Shown here one piece after another: positions 45,068 to 53,730 of a stretch of DNA of 64,000 nt (positions are counted from its first letter, which is position 1; every line of letters starts with the position of its first letter). This DNA comes from Lachnospiraceae bacterium (GTDB taxonomy: Bacteria; Bacillota; Clostridia; Lachnospirales; Lachnospiraceae), in NCBI GenBank assembly GCA_022510745.1, contig JAFLSY010000002.1, positions 248,001-312,000 on the forward strand. Reading direction: 5' to 3'. The notes beneath the pieces were generated by a model, which saw nothing but the letters and a program-made list of their open reading frames with translations, was not told where the DNA came from and made no database searches. A program made the translations under genes and the position numbers.

Positions 45068-46078
45068 TTAAAATTTTCCAGCTTTTGCAGCTTCCTCAAT
45101 AAGCACTGCTACTGCAACGGTAGCGCCAACCATGGGGTTGTTGCCCATACCGATCAGACCCATCATCTCAACGTGTGCGGGAACGGAGGAAGAACCTGCG
45201 AACTGCGCATCGGAGTGCATACGGCCTAAAGTATCGGTAAATCCGTAGGATGCAGGACCTGCAGCCATGTTATCGGGATGTAAGGTACGCCCTGTACCGC
45301 CGCCGGAAGCAACAGAGAAGTACTTCTTTCCTTCTTCGGTTCTCTCCTTCTTGTATGTACCTGCAACAGGATGCTGGAATCTGGTAGGATTGGTAGAGTT
45401 ACCGGTAATGGATACGTCTACATTTTCCTTCCACATGATAGCAACACCTTCGGGCACGCTGTTTGCACCATAGCAATTTACCTTGGAACGAAGTCCGTCG
45501 GAGTAAGGAATACGCTCAATTTCCTTCACGGTATTGGTATAGGGATCGTACTCAGTCTCTACAAAAGTAAAGCCGTTGATACGGGAAATAATCTTTGCAG
45601 CGTCCTTTCCAAGACCGTTTAAGATAACACGCAGAGGTTTCTGGCGAACCTTGTTAGCCTTCTCTGCAATACCGATAGCGCCCTCTGCTGCTGCGAAGGA
45701 CTCATGTCCTGCCAGGAAACAGAAGCAGTCGGTATCCTCTTCCAAAAGCATCTTACCCAGATTGCCGTGGCCAAGACCTACCTTACGGGTGTCTGCTACG
45801 GAGCCGGGAATACAGAATGCCTGTAAGCCCTCACCGATAGCTGCTGCAGCCTCGGATGCCTTTCTTGCGCCCTTCTTGATAGCGATGGCCGCGCCTACGG
45901 TATAAGCCCAGCAAGCGTTCTCAAAACAGATGGGCTGAATCTTCTTTACCTGGTCATAAACCTCCAGGCCGGCATCCTTGGTAATCTTCTCAGCTTCTTC
46001 GATAGAGGAGATACCATAGCTGTTTAATACTTCGTTGATTTTATCAATACGTCTTTCATATGATTCAAATAAAGCCAT
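45068..46078 (-). CDS. GGGtGRT protein, function unknown
   Basis: The 336-residue protein carries the name-giving GGGTGRT (259-265, in SVASGGGTGRTLHPDN) and further conserved blocks GHGNLGKML, AGHESFAAAEGAIG, NPTRFQHPVAGTYKKE and MIGLIGMGNNPMVG-like C-terminal sequence. Six cysteines (51, 56, 89, 118, 120, 202) could hold a metal or cluster. There is no signal peptide or membrane helix. It is encoded 20 nt after a U-type iron-sulfur scaffold gene, an adjacency known for this family in anaerobes, so a role in cluster assembly or use is likely but unproven. Confidence 0.85.
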   Translation of the reverse strand: MALFESYERRIDKINEVLNSYGISSIEEAEKITKDAGLEVYDQVKKIQPICFENACWAYTVGAAIAIKKGARKASEAAAAIGEGLQAFCIPGSVADTRKVGLGHGNLGKMLLEEDTDCFCFLAGHESFAAAEGAIGIAEKANKVRQKPLRVILNGLGKDAAKIISRINGFTFVETEYDPYTNTVKEIERIPYSDGLRSKVNCYGANSVPEGVAIMWKENVDVSITGNSTNPTRFQHPVAGTYKKERTEEGKKYFSVASGGGTGRTLHPDNMAAGPASYGFTDTLGRMHSDAQFAGSSSVPAHVEMMGLIGMGNNPMVGATVAVAVLIEEAAKAGKF

Positions 46079-46098
46079 TTTTACTGTCCTCCTTCACC

Positions 46099-46791
46099 TT
46101 ATTCTTTTCTGGGATCGATAATCTTTACCGCATCGTCCACACGGCCGTACTGGCCCTTTGCCTTCTCCCATGCGGTAGTGGGATCGTCGCCCTTCTTGAT
46201 GAAGTCAGTCATCTTTCCAAGACTTACAAACTGATAACCGATGATCTGATCGTCCTTATCTAAAGCAATACCGGTTACATAGCCCTCTGCCATTTCCAGA
46301 TAACGGGGACCCTTTGCCAGTGTTCCGTACATGGTACCTACCTGGCTTCTTAAGCCCTTGCCCAAATCCTCCAGACCGGCGCCCACAGGCAGACCGTCCT
46401 CAGAAAATGCGCTCTGGGAACGTCCGTAAACAATCTGTAAAAACAGTTCTCTCATAGCAGTGTTGATGGCGTCACACACCAGGTCGGTATTTAATGCTTC
46501 CATTACGGTCAGGCCGGGGAGAATCTCCGCAGCCATAGCAGCGGAATGCGTCATACCGGAGCAGCCGATGGTCTCTACCAGAGCTTCCTGAATAATACCT
46601 TCCTTTACGTTCAGGGACAGTTTGCAGGCACCCTGCTGGGGAGCGCACCAGCCCACACCGTGTGTGAAACCGGAGATATCTTCCACTCTCTTGGCCTGAA
46701 CCCATTTTGCTTCTTCGGGAATAGGTGCACAGCCATGATGTACGCCCTGCGCTACCGGGCACATTTCTTCAACTTCCTTTGAATAAATCAT
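46099..46791 (-). CDS. U-type iron-sulfur scaffold-like protein (IscU/NifU N-domain family)
   Basis: The 230-residue protein has the IscU/NifU core: GWCAPQQGACKLSL (Cys49, Cys56), VETIGCSGMTHSAAM (Cys77), and LVCDAIN (Cys106), corresponding to the scaffold cysteines. Extra N-terminal cysteines (11, 21) and a long C-terminal extension (about 135-230) distinguish it from true IscU. It begins the two-gene unit with the GGGtGRT protein and has AAAGGAG before its ATG. Whether it builds clusters generally or serves one client is unknown. Confidence 0.85.
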   Translation of the reverse strand: MIYSKEVEEMCPVAQGVHHGCAPIPEEAKWVQAKRVEDISGFTHGVGWCAPQQGACKLSLNVKEGIIQEALVETIGCSGMTHSAAMAAEILPGLTVMEALNTDLVCDAINTAMRELFLQIVYGRSQSAFSEDGLPVGAGLEDLGKGLRSQVGTMYGTLAKGPRYLEMAEGYVTGIALDKDDQIIGYQFVSLGKMTDFIKKGDDPTTAWEKAKGQYGRVDDAVKIIDPRKE

Positions 46792-46882
46792 GTGAAATCT
46801 CCTTTCAAAATTAAAGTTCCTTTTCGTATCATTTTCTCATATTTATGGCAAAAAATCCAGCCCTTTTTCCAAAAATCAGATA

Positions 46883-47686
46883 TTATGACAAAATCATTCT
46901 GTCATTGGCAAATTCACCTCCGCTGACCTCTTCGAACTTATGTAGTAAATCCGCAACCGTCAGCTTCTTTTTTTCTTCTCCCGACACATCATAGATGATC
47001 CTGCCCTCATGCATCATGACCAGACGGTTTCCGTGTGCAATGGCATCCTTCATGTTGTGGGTGATCATAATGGTTGTCAGATTGTCTTTCTTCACAATAC
47101 GGTCAGTGGCATCCAATACCTTTGCCGCAGTCTTTGGATCTAACGCTGCCGTATGCTCATCTAAAAGTAAGAGTCTGGGTTTCTGCAACGTAGCCATTAA
47201 AAGTGTCAGCGCCTGCCTTTGTCCGCCGGATAAAAGTCCAACGCCCGTTGTCAGACGGTTCTCCAGGCCCAGATCCAGAATCTGCAGCTGCTCCTTATAG
47301 AACGCTCTCTCCTTATTGGTGATACCGATCTTTAGGGTACGTCTTGCGCCTCTTCTGGCAGCCAGCGCCAAATTTTCTTCAATCTGCATACTGGCGGCTG
47401 TGCCCGTCATGGGATCCTGAAAGACTCTTCCCAAATATTTTGCACGCTTGTGTTCGGAAAGTCTGGTGACGTCAATGTCATCAATCCGAATACTGCCCTC
47501 ATCTACAAACCATGTTCCGGCTATGGCATTTAACATGGTGGATTTACCGGCGCCGTTTCCGCCTATGACAGTTACGAAATCTCCCTCCTGCAAATGCAGA
47601 TTCAGTCCATCTAACGCTGTTTTTTCATTGACGGTTCCCGCATTGAATGTTTTCTTTAAACCGATCAGATCAAGCACGTGACTCAC
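46883..47686 (-). CDS. ABC importer ATPase (TrpZ-type)
   Basis: The 267-residue ATPase has Walker A GGNGAGKST, signature LLSGGQRQALTL, Walker B LLLLDEHTAALDP and the switch ITHNM. The HEHTAALDP form of the D-loop and the GRVFQDPMTGT Q-loop region are typical of the family that works with ABC_sub_bind proteins. It overlaps the permease by 17 nt and completes an importer with the upstream permease and binding protein. Confidence 0.9.
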   Translation of the reverse strand: MSHVLDLIGLKKTFNAGTVNEKTALDGLNLHLQEGDFVTVIGGNGAGKSTMLNAIAGTWFVDEGSIRIDDIDVTRLSEHKRAKYLGRVFQDPMTGTAASMQIEENLALAARRGARRTLKIGITNKERAFYKEQLQILDLGLENRLTTGVGLLSGGQRQALTLLMATLQKPRLLLLDEHTAALDPKTAAKVLDATDRIVKKDNLTTIMITHNMKDAIAHGNRLVMMHEGRIIYDVSGEEKKKLTVADLLHKFEEVSGGEFANDRMILS

Positions 47687-48599
47687 CGCCCTTCTTTATC
47701 TTTTTGCCGAAATATTTCTCCTTCAAGTGAGGGATCGCCAAAAATGCCGCAACCACCAGAGCCGAAATCAACTTTAAGTCGTTGGTATTTAAACCGAACC
47801 ACATCACCACCTGCAGCACCAGATAGTAGATAATGGCGCCGAAGGATACAAACAAAAGCTTGCATGCAAAATTGGCATGTATCCATCCAAAAACCACCTG
47901 TCCGATGATGACTGCCGCAAGTCCGATCACGATGGCGCCACGGCCTGCATTGACATCTGCAAAACCCTGATACTGCGCATAGAGTGCGCTGGCAAAGGCT
48001 ACGATACCGTTGGATATCATCAGTCCCAGCACCTTGTTAAAATCGGTATTGATACCCTGGGCTTTGGACATGCCGGCATTGGCTCCCGTTGCTCTGATAG
48101 AGCAGCCTAACTCCGTACCAAAAAACCAGTACAGTACAGCAATTAAAATAATGGTAACCACCGCTACGATCAGAATACTGTTTTTATAAAAAGCCACATT
48201 CTTGATATAGCGCAGGGAGATCAACAGGTTATACTTGTCTACATTGATGGCCTGATTGGCTTTGTTGCCCAAAATCCGCAGGTTGACGGAGTAAAGTCCA
48301 AGCTGGGTCAAAATACCGGCTAAAATAGCAGGAATCCCCAAAAATGTATGTAATAGACCTGTCACCATTCCCGCCAGCATACCGGCTAAAAAAGCTACCA
48401 GTAAAGACAACCAGACGGAATGCCCGTTCAACATCATCATGATGCAGACCGCACCGCCGGTACACATGGTTCCGTCCACTGTCAGATCCGCCAAATCCAA
48501 AATGCGATAGGTCAGATAGACACCAATTGCCATAATACCCCAGATCAGTCCCTGCGCACAGGCACCCGGCAAGGCATTCAACAGAGTTCCAATATTCAC
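47670..48599 (-). CDS. ABC importer permease (TrpY-type)
   Basis: A 309-residue permease with about nine hydrophobic helices, and the family motif GLAAVIIGQVVFG containing the ATPase-contact loop. It resembles branched-chain amino acid/LivH-like permeases. It lies 133 nt after the binding-protein gene, separated by a terminator-like hairpin that would lower its level relative to the binding protein, and overlaps the ATPase gene. Confidence 0.88.
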   Translation of the reverse strand: MNIGTLLNALPGACAQGLIWGIMAIGVYLTYRILDLADLTVDGTMCTGGAVCIMMMLNGHSVWLSLLVAFLAGMLAGMVTGLLHTFLGIPAILAGILTQLGLYSVNLRILGNKANQAINVDKYNLLISLRYIKNVAFYKNSILIVAVVTIILIAVLYWFFGTELGCSIRATGANAGMSKAQGINTDFNKVLGLMISNGIVAFASALYAQYQGFADVNAGRGAIVIGLAAVIIGQVVFGWIHANFACKLLFVSFGAIIYYLVLQVVMWFGLNTNDLKLISALVVAAFLAIPHLKEKYFGKKIKKGGESRA

Positions 48600-48651
48600 A
48601 ATTACTTCCTCCTCTGAATATGTACTAATAATCTTGCAATATTATAACAAA

Positions 48652-48685
48652 AAGCGGCAAAAAAGAGAAGTCTTTTCTGCCGCTT
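48652..48685 (-). terminator. Partial terminator between binding protein and permease
   Basis: On the minus strand AAGCGGCA pairs with TGCCGCTT across an 18-nt A/G-rich loop with further internal A-T pairs, followed by TTTG. Such a hairpin in an importer operon would keep the binding protein in excess. Confidence 0.6.
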
Positions 48686-48732
48686 AAGCACACATAATAT
48701 AATTCTCACGCAAAATGCCGATTTATGATAGC

Positions 48733-49785
48733 TTACTCCATTATGATAGCTTCATAATCATCCGGAACTGTAATACCCAAGCTGTCGCAACGTAACGGTA
48801 CATACTTCTTGGTAACCTGAGGAGCAAACTGAACAGGCATGCTAGAAACATCCGCACCGTTTACCAGAATCTCATAAGCCATTAAACCGGTCTGATAGCC
48901 CAGATCATAATAGCTGATGGAAAGAGTTGCCACACCGCAGCCTTCGCAGATACCTTCCTCACCTGCAATAACAGGAACGCCTGCAGCCACGCAGATATTG
49001 TTGATAACCTCGGTAGCATTTGCAGCGGTATTATCGGTAGGAACATAGAGTACATCGCTCTCTGCCGCCGCATTGGTTACGGCCGTAGCAATATCGTTGG
49101 AATCTGCAAAAGTATAACGTTCACAAGTATAGCCGAGACCTTGAAGGGCAGCCTCAACTACAGTTACCTGATACTCGGAATTAGGCTCTGCAGAGCAATA
49201 AATCAAACCTACTTTCTGAGCATCCGGGAACAGCTCGTGTAACATAGCTGCCTGCTCCTCTAAAGGAGCCAGATCGGAAGTACCGGAAATATTCGTGCCG
49301 GTAGTACCGGTCCAGTTGTCAATTTCCAGCGCGGTAGCATAATCGGTTATAGAGGTTCCCAGAATGGGAATCTCGTTGGTTGCCGCTGCTGCTGACTGAA
49401 GAGGCGCCGTAGCATTGGCAAGAATCAGATCCACATCTTCCGCTACGAACTGGTTTGCAATGGTTGCGCAGGCTGCAGAATCGCCGGCAGCATTCTGATA
49501 GTCAAATACAACCTTATCGCCCAGCTTCTCCGTCAGCGCATCCTGAAAGCCCTGAGTAGCTGCATCCAGTGCAACATGCGGTGCCAACTGACAGATACCG
49601 ACAACATAAACGTCATCGCCCACATCTGCGAGATCTGTGTTACCTGCCCCACCGGCCGGAGTGGTTTCACCGCCACCGGAATTACTCTGTGAATTCTGCT
49701 GGCCCTGGCCTGCACTGTCGCCACAGCCGGCAAGTGTCACTGCCGTCAAGGCAAAAGCCATAGCAAGTGCTGCTAACTTTTTCAT
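48733..49785 (-). CDS. ABC transporter substrate-binding lipoprotein (TrpX-like, ABC_sub_bind)
   Basis: From ATG 49785 (AAGGAGG upstream) the 350-residue protein has a lipoprotein signal with lipobox LAGC (Cys21), a Ser/Gly/Gln linker, and a two-lobed periplasmic-binding fold with VYVVGICQLAPHVALDAATQGF at the start and VPVIAGEEGICEGCGVATLSISYYDLGYQTG near the hinge. These match the family whose characterised member TrpX binds tryptophan. The real ligand is unknown. It heads a binding protein-permease-ATPase operon. Confidence 0.88.
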   Translation of the reverse strand: MKKLAALAMAFALTAVTLAGCGDSAGQGQQNSQSNSGGGETTPAGGAGNTDLADVGDDVYVVGICQLAPHVALDAATQGFQDALTEKLGDKVVFDYQNAAGDSAACATIANQFVAEDVDLILANATAPLQSAAAATNEIPILGTSITDYATALEIDNWTGTTGTNISGTSDLAPLEEQAAMLHELFPDAQKVGLIYCSAEPNSEYQVTVVEAALQGLGYTCERYTFADSNDIATAVTNAAAESDVLYVPTDNTAANATEVINNICVAAGVPVIAGEEGICEGCGVATLSISYYDLGYQTGLMAYEILVNGADVSSMPVQFAPQVTKKYVPLRCDSLGITVPDDYEAIIME

Positions 49786-49854
49786 AATTTTATCCTCCTT
49801 ATTTTCTGACACTGCTACACTTTAATGTGTAAAAGTATCATCGTATCAAACTGT

Positions 49855-49884
49855 ACTATACACCGAAGTGCTATATTTAGTCAA
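49855..49884 (-). promoter_or_regulatory. Probable promoter of the TrpX-like operon
   Basis: On the minus strand TTGACT (49879-49884) and TATAGT (49855-49860), each five of six, are separated by 18 nt. The -35 overlaps the stop codon of the preceding gene. The leader of about 60 nt has only a small ACAC/GTGT hairpin and no T-box. Confidence 0.65.
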
Positions 49885-50548
49885 GCTGTTTTTGGGCAAC
49901 TTCCCCCTGTTTTTTATAAATGAAGCCTGCCGGCACAAAGCCCCGCACACAGGAGGTAGGATAGATATTGCTGTTTCTGCCGATCACGGTCCCGGGATTC
50001 AAAACAGAATTACAGCCCACTTCCACATGGTCTCCCAGCATAGCACCCATCTTCTTTAATCCTGTGGCAAATTCCTCATCCCCGGCCTTTACCACCACCA
50101 AAGTTTTATCACTTTTCACATTGGAGGTAATGGAACCGGCTCCCATGTGGGATTTATAACCTAAGATACTGTCCCCCACATAGTTATAATGAGGCACCTG
50201 GACTTTATTGAACAATACCACGTTCTTCAGTTCCGTGGAATTTCCCACTACGGCGCCCTTCCCTACGATGGCGCTGCCCCGTATATAGGCGCAATGCCTG
50301 ATTTCCGCCTCTTCATCTACGATCAAAGGGCCGTTTAAACAGGCGGTGGGCGCTACCTTTGCCGATTTTGCAATCCAGATATGTTCTCCCCGCTTTTCAT
50401 ACAAATCTTCCGACAGCTGTTCTCCCAAGGTAATAATAAAATCATGTATTTTTCCCAGCACTTCCCAAGGATAAGCCTCCTCGTCAAAAAGTGCCGCGGC
50501 GATCGTTTCCTGCAGATTATACAGATGTTTGATTTTCAGTTCTTCCAT
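49877..50548 (-). CDS. Left-handed beta-helix (hexapeptide) acyltransferase-like protein
   Basis: After a helical start (residues 1-55) the protein consists of repeats of the LbH type (IWIAKSAKVAPTACLNGPLIVDEEAEIRH and similar six-residue turns), as in GlmU C-terminal domains and other acetyltransferases. The pyrophosphorylase domain of GlmU is absent, so names such as UDP-GlcNAc pyrophosphorylase would mislead. The acceptor is unknown. It overlaps the end of topB by 32 nt with AGGAGG inside topB, implying coupling. Confidence 0.8.
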   Translation of the reverse strand: MEELKIKHLYNLQETIAAALFDEEAYPWEVLGKIHDFIITLGEQLSEDLYEKRGEHIWIAKSAKVAPTACLNGPLIVDEEAEIRHCAYIRGSAIVGKGAVVGNSTELKNVVLFNKVQVPHYNYVGDSILGYKSHMGAGSITSNVKSDKTLVVVKAGDEEFATGLKKMGAMLGDHVEVGCNSVLNPGTVIGRNSNIYPTSCVRGFVPAGFIYKKQGEVAQKQLD

Positions 50549-53500
50549 TTTGTCCTCCTAGCTTTACATCTTCTTTACTGTCAAAGTCAAAGCGAATCTG
50601 CTCCTCTTCAAATTTCAGACAGGCATCAAAAATATTTCCTGCCTTGGAGGTAAAGCCCGTCAGTTTTTCACGGGTTTTACCGGTCGTAAACAATTCCTGC
50701 AATACCTCATCCGAAAGTGCGACTCCTGCCACGGTATGGAATACCTTAAACCCGCAGCCGCAGAGAAGCTGCCATTTAGATCTGGACAATTTTTGTCCGC
50801 ATTTGGGACAGAGCATTTCGGTTTCCACCGGCGCCTGTTTCTCCGGGAAATCAAAAGCCACCCTGCCTTCTTCGGTCAGTTTTAGAGGAGCCTCAAACAT
50901 CATACCCGTTTTAGCGATAAAACCTTCAATGACGCCGGTTTTACCCTGCGTGAGCAGTTCTTTTACCGTGGCTTCTTTCAACTTGACTCCTGAAATCCGT
51001 CCTATCAGAAAACTGCAGCTTTCCGGATTGTCCTTATCATGATTGACACAGACGTAACCAAATGGAGTGATCTCAATTTCACCGCCGCACAGGGGACATT
51101 TTACGTCCTTTAATTTCTTCGTTTCCACGTTTTCAAAATCAAACCGGATATTTACCTGTCCTTTTTCATCCTTTAAAAGCACCAGACAAGCATCAAAACG
51201 CTTGCCCTTCTTGGACTTAAAGCCCCGGATGGTTCCGGTGCGGCCTGTATGAAACAGCTCCTTTAACTGGGACTCGCTCAATTCCTTTTCCGCAATTTTA
51301 CCAATAGAAAAATCGCATCCTTCTTCCGTATTCTCATCACGGTTTCGTTTCTCACAGGCATAGCCAAAAGCAGTTTTTAACAGGGCGCCTCCACATTTTG
51401 GACAAACCACATCCTTTATCTTTCTGGCCTCCACTTGTTCAAAATCGAATCGAATACTTGTCTGCCCCGTCTCGTTTTTCTCCAGTACCAGACAAGCATC
51501 AAAACGCTTACCTTTTTTGGATTTAAAATCCCGAAGCGTTCCGGTTCGCCCGTCAGTTAACAGCATTTTTACTTCTTCTTCCGAAAGGCTGCGCCCCGCT
51601 ATGGCTCCTATAGAAAATTTGCAGCCCTCGCCGTTTTTATAGTTGGCGCATCCGTAACCAAAGGGTGTGGTTTCCATCTCACCACCGCAGACGGGACAGG
51701 AAATCCCCAGACTTTTTCTGGCAGCAATTCCTCTGGCCCCCTTCCCCGTAAACGGCCGTATTCTGGAAAGCAATTCTCCCCGCAAATCCTTCTCTACCAT
51801 GGAGAGAGTTTCCTTTCGGATAAAAGCCTCCAATTTTTCCCGATATTCCTCCATGACTACCGTACCTTTTGTGATACCGTCCAGCCCCTTTTCCCAGGAA
51901 GCCGTCATGCGGGGATTTAACAGTTCCGGCACTGTCAGGGAAACGATTTCATAAACCATCTCACCTAAATTTTCCGGTGTCAAAACCTGCGTCTTTTTAT
52001 TCAGGTTTAAATATCCTATTCGTATCAGCTTTTTAATGATTTCCGCTCTGGTTGCGGAAGTACCGATGCCGGAACCCTTTATCTGGGCCCGAAGTTCCTC
52101 ATCCTCGATCAACTGTCCTGCATTCTCCATAGCAAGGACCATGGAGCCGGAGGTATAGCGCTTGGGAGGCGAGGTTTTTCCTTCCTTGATTTCAAAGCCC
52201 TTTGACTCCAGTATATCACCCGGTTTTAAACTGTCCGCAGCTTTTAACAGACCCTCGTTTTTCTCTCCCTCGTCTTTTTCGTCCTTCTCTTCCTCCTGCA
52301 GTTTTCCTGCAATTTCCAGCCATCCCGGTGTCTTTAATGCCTTTGCTCCCGCAAAAAACTGTTCGCCGGCTGCTTCTACAGTCAGCTTTACTGTTTCATA
52401 TGCCGCCGGCGGATAGAAAATACTTAAAAATCTGCGTACTATCAAATCAAATATTTTTCTCTGCAGTTCATTTAAGGATTTTAACTCTGTCAACTGCCCT
52501 GTAGGGATAATGGCATAGTGATCCGTTATCTTGGAATCATCCGTGTAGGCGCTTTTTGCAATACCCCGATATAACCCTTCTTTCATGATACATTCTACAT
52601 AGGCTGCCGTATCGGTATAAGCTTTGAGTCGATTTAAATTTTTTCCGATTTCTTTTGCCACCGCGGTGGACAGTACCCTGGCATCCGTTCTGGGATATGT
52701 GGTCAGCTTCTTTTCATATAGATCCTGCGCTGCCTGCAGCGTCTCATCGGGACTGATCTTAAATCGTTTGGCACATTCCGCCTGCAGTTCCGCTAAATTA
52801 AAAAGCAGGGGGGCCCGCTTCTGTGTCGATCCTTTCTCCAAGCTTTTTACTGTTGCCTGTTTTCCGCTTAATGCGTCAATCAAAGCCTCGGCGTCTTCCT
52901 GCTTTTTAAATCCGTTCTCTTTATAAAGCAGGGGCGACTCAAAATATCGGGACCCTTCTACCGCCTTCCATTCTGCCGTAATGTCACTTTCCCCAATAGC
53001 TCCCTGTATCGGAGAAAAGCTTCCGTTTATTCTGTAAAAAGGTGTTTCCTTAAAATTACGGATTTCCCTTTCTCTGATAACCACCATACCCAGCACACAG
53101 GTCATCACACGGCCTACGGCAATGGCAGTATAGCTTTTAGTGCCTGCGGCATCATTTAACAGATTTCCGTATTTCACAGACATAGCCCTGGAAAAATTGA
53201 TGCCCATGGCATAGTCCTCTATGGTCCTCATAATACCGGATTTCCCCAGATTGGCATAATCCGACATGGGTTTTGCTTCTGCTATGCCACGCTTGATCTC
53301 CTCCTCGGTTTGTGAATCAATCCAGACACGCAGTTCTTTCATACCCTCTTTGACGCCGCCAAAATTCCGAATATTCTCCTCGATGGTCTGACCTTCTTTT
53401 CCGGCATCTCCCGCCCAATAAACAGTGTCAATATCCTCTCTGTAAAGCATACCATGCACAATATCATACTGTTTGCTGACCGCCGGAATCACATTGTACT

Positions 53501-53720
53501 TATATTCTACCGGCAAAAAGGGTAAATCCTCCAGCTTCCACCTTTTGTACTTTTCGTCATATTCCTCTGGATAAACCATCTCCACCAGATGTCCTACACA
53601 CCAGGTAATCACATAATTTTCGTTTTCCAAAAATCCTTGATTCCGTTGAAAAGAGCCTAAAATTTTGGCAAATTCCTGGGCAACGGATGGTTTTTCCGTT
53701 ATGATCAACGCTTTTCCCAC
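50517..53720 (-). CDS. topB: DNA topoisomerase III with four C-terminal zinc-ribbon repeats
   Basis: A type IA topoisomerase that decatenates single-stranded DNA. It starts at GTG 53720 (AGGAG upstream). The TOPRIM part has ITEKPSVA (Glu9, Lys10) and AGDAGKEGQ (Asp105, Glu109), in which the middle Asp of DxDxE is Gly107, and the active tyrosine is Tyr342 in TYPRTDA. After residue about 680 there are four repeats of about 90 residues, each with a zinc-ribbon (CPxCGG...C) and a FDACLVLxKNExGQxxIRFDF-like segment; the fourth is degenerate. The tail is unusually long. It follows an AAA ATPase gene by 10 nt and is translationally close to it. Confidence 0.9.
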   Translation of the reverse strand: MGKALIITEKPSVAQEFAKILGSFQRNQGFLENENYVITWCVGHLVEMVYPEEYDEKYKRWKLEDLPFLPVEYKYNVIPAVSKQYDIVHGMLYREDIDTVYWAGDAGKEGQTIEENIRNFGGVKEGMKELRVWIDSQTEEEIKRGIAEAKPMSDYANLGKSGIMRTIEDYAMGINFSRAMSVKYGNLLNDAAGTKSYTAIAVGRVMTCVLGMVVIREREIRNFKETPFYRINGSFSPIQGAIGESDITAEWKAVEGSRYFESPLLYKENGFKKQEDAEALIDALSGKQATVKSLEKGSTQKRAPLLFNLAELQAECAKRFKISPDETLQAAQDLYEKKLTTYPRTDARVLSTAVAKEIGKNLNRLKAYTDTAAYVECIMKEGLYRGIAKSAYTDDSKITDHYAIIPTGQLTELKSLNELQRKIFDLIVRRFLSIFYPPAAYETVKLTVEAAGEQFFAGAKALKTPGWLEIAGKLQEEEKDEKDEGEKNEGLLKAADSLKPGDILESKGFEIKEGKTSPPKRYTSGSMVLAMENAGQLIEDEELRAQIKGSGIGTSATRAEIIKKLIRIGYLNLNKKTQVLTPENLGEMVYEIVSLTVPELLNPRMTASWEKGLDGITKGTVVMEEYREKLEAFIRKETLSMVEKDLRGELLSRIRPFTGKGARGIAARKSLGISCPVCGGEMETTPFGYGCANYKNGEGCKFSIGAIAGRSLSEEEVKMLLTDGRTGTLRDFKSKKGKRFDACLVLEKNETGQTSIRFDFEQVEARKIKDVVCPKCGGALLKTAFGYACEKRNRDENTEEGCDFSIGKIAEKELSESQLKELFHTGRTGTIRGFKSKKGKRFDACLVLLKDEKGQVNIRFDFENVETKKLKDVKCPLCGGEIEITPFGYVCVNHDKDNPESCSFLIGRISGVKLKEATVKELLTQGKTGVIEGFIAKTGMMFEAPLKLTEEGRVAFDFPEKQAPVETEMLCPKCGQKLSRSKWQLLCGCGFKVFHTVAGVALSDEVLQELFTTGKTREKLTGFTSKAGNIFDACLKFEEEQIRFDFDSKEDVKLGGQNGRTENQTSV

Positions 53721-53730
53721 GCTTTTTCTC

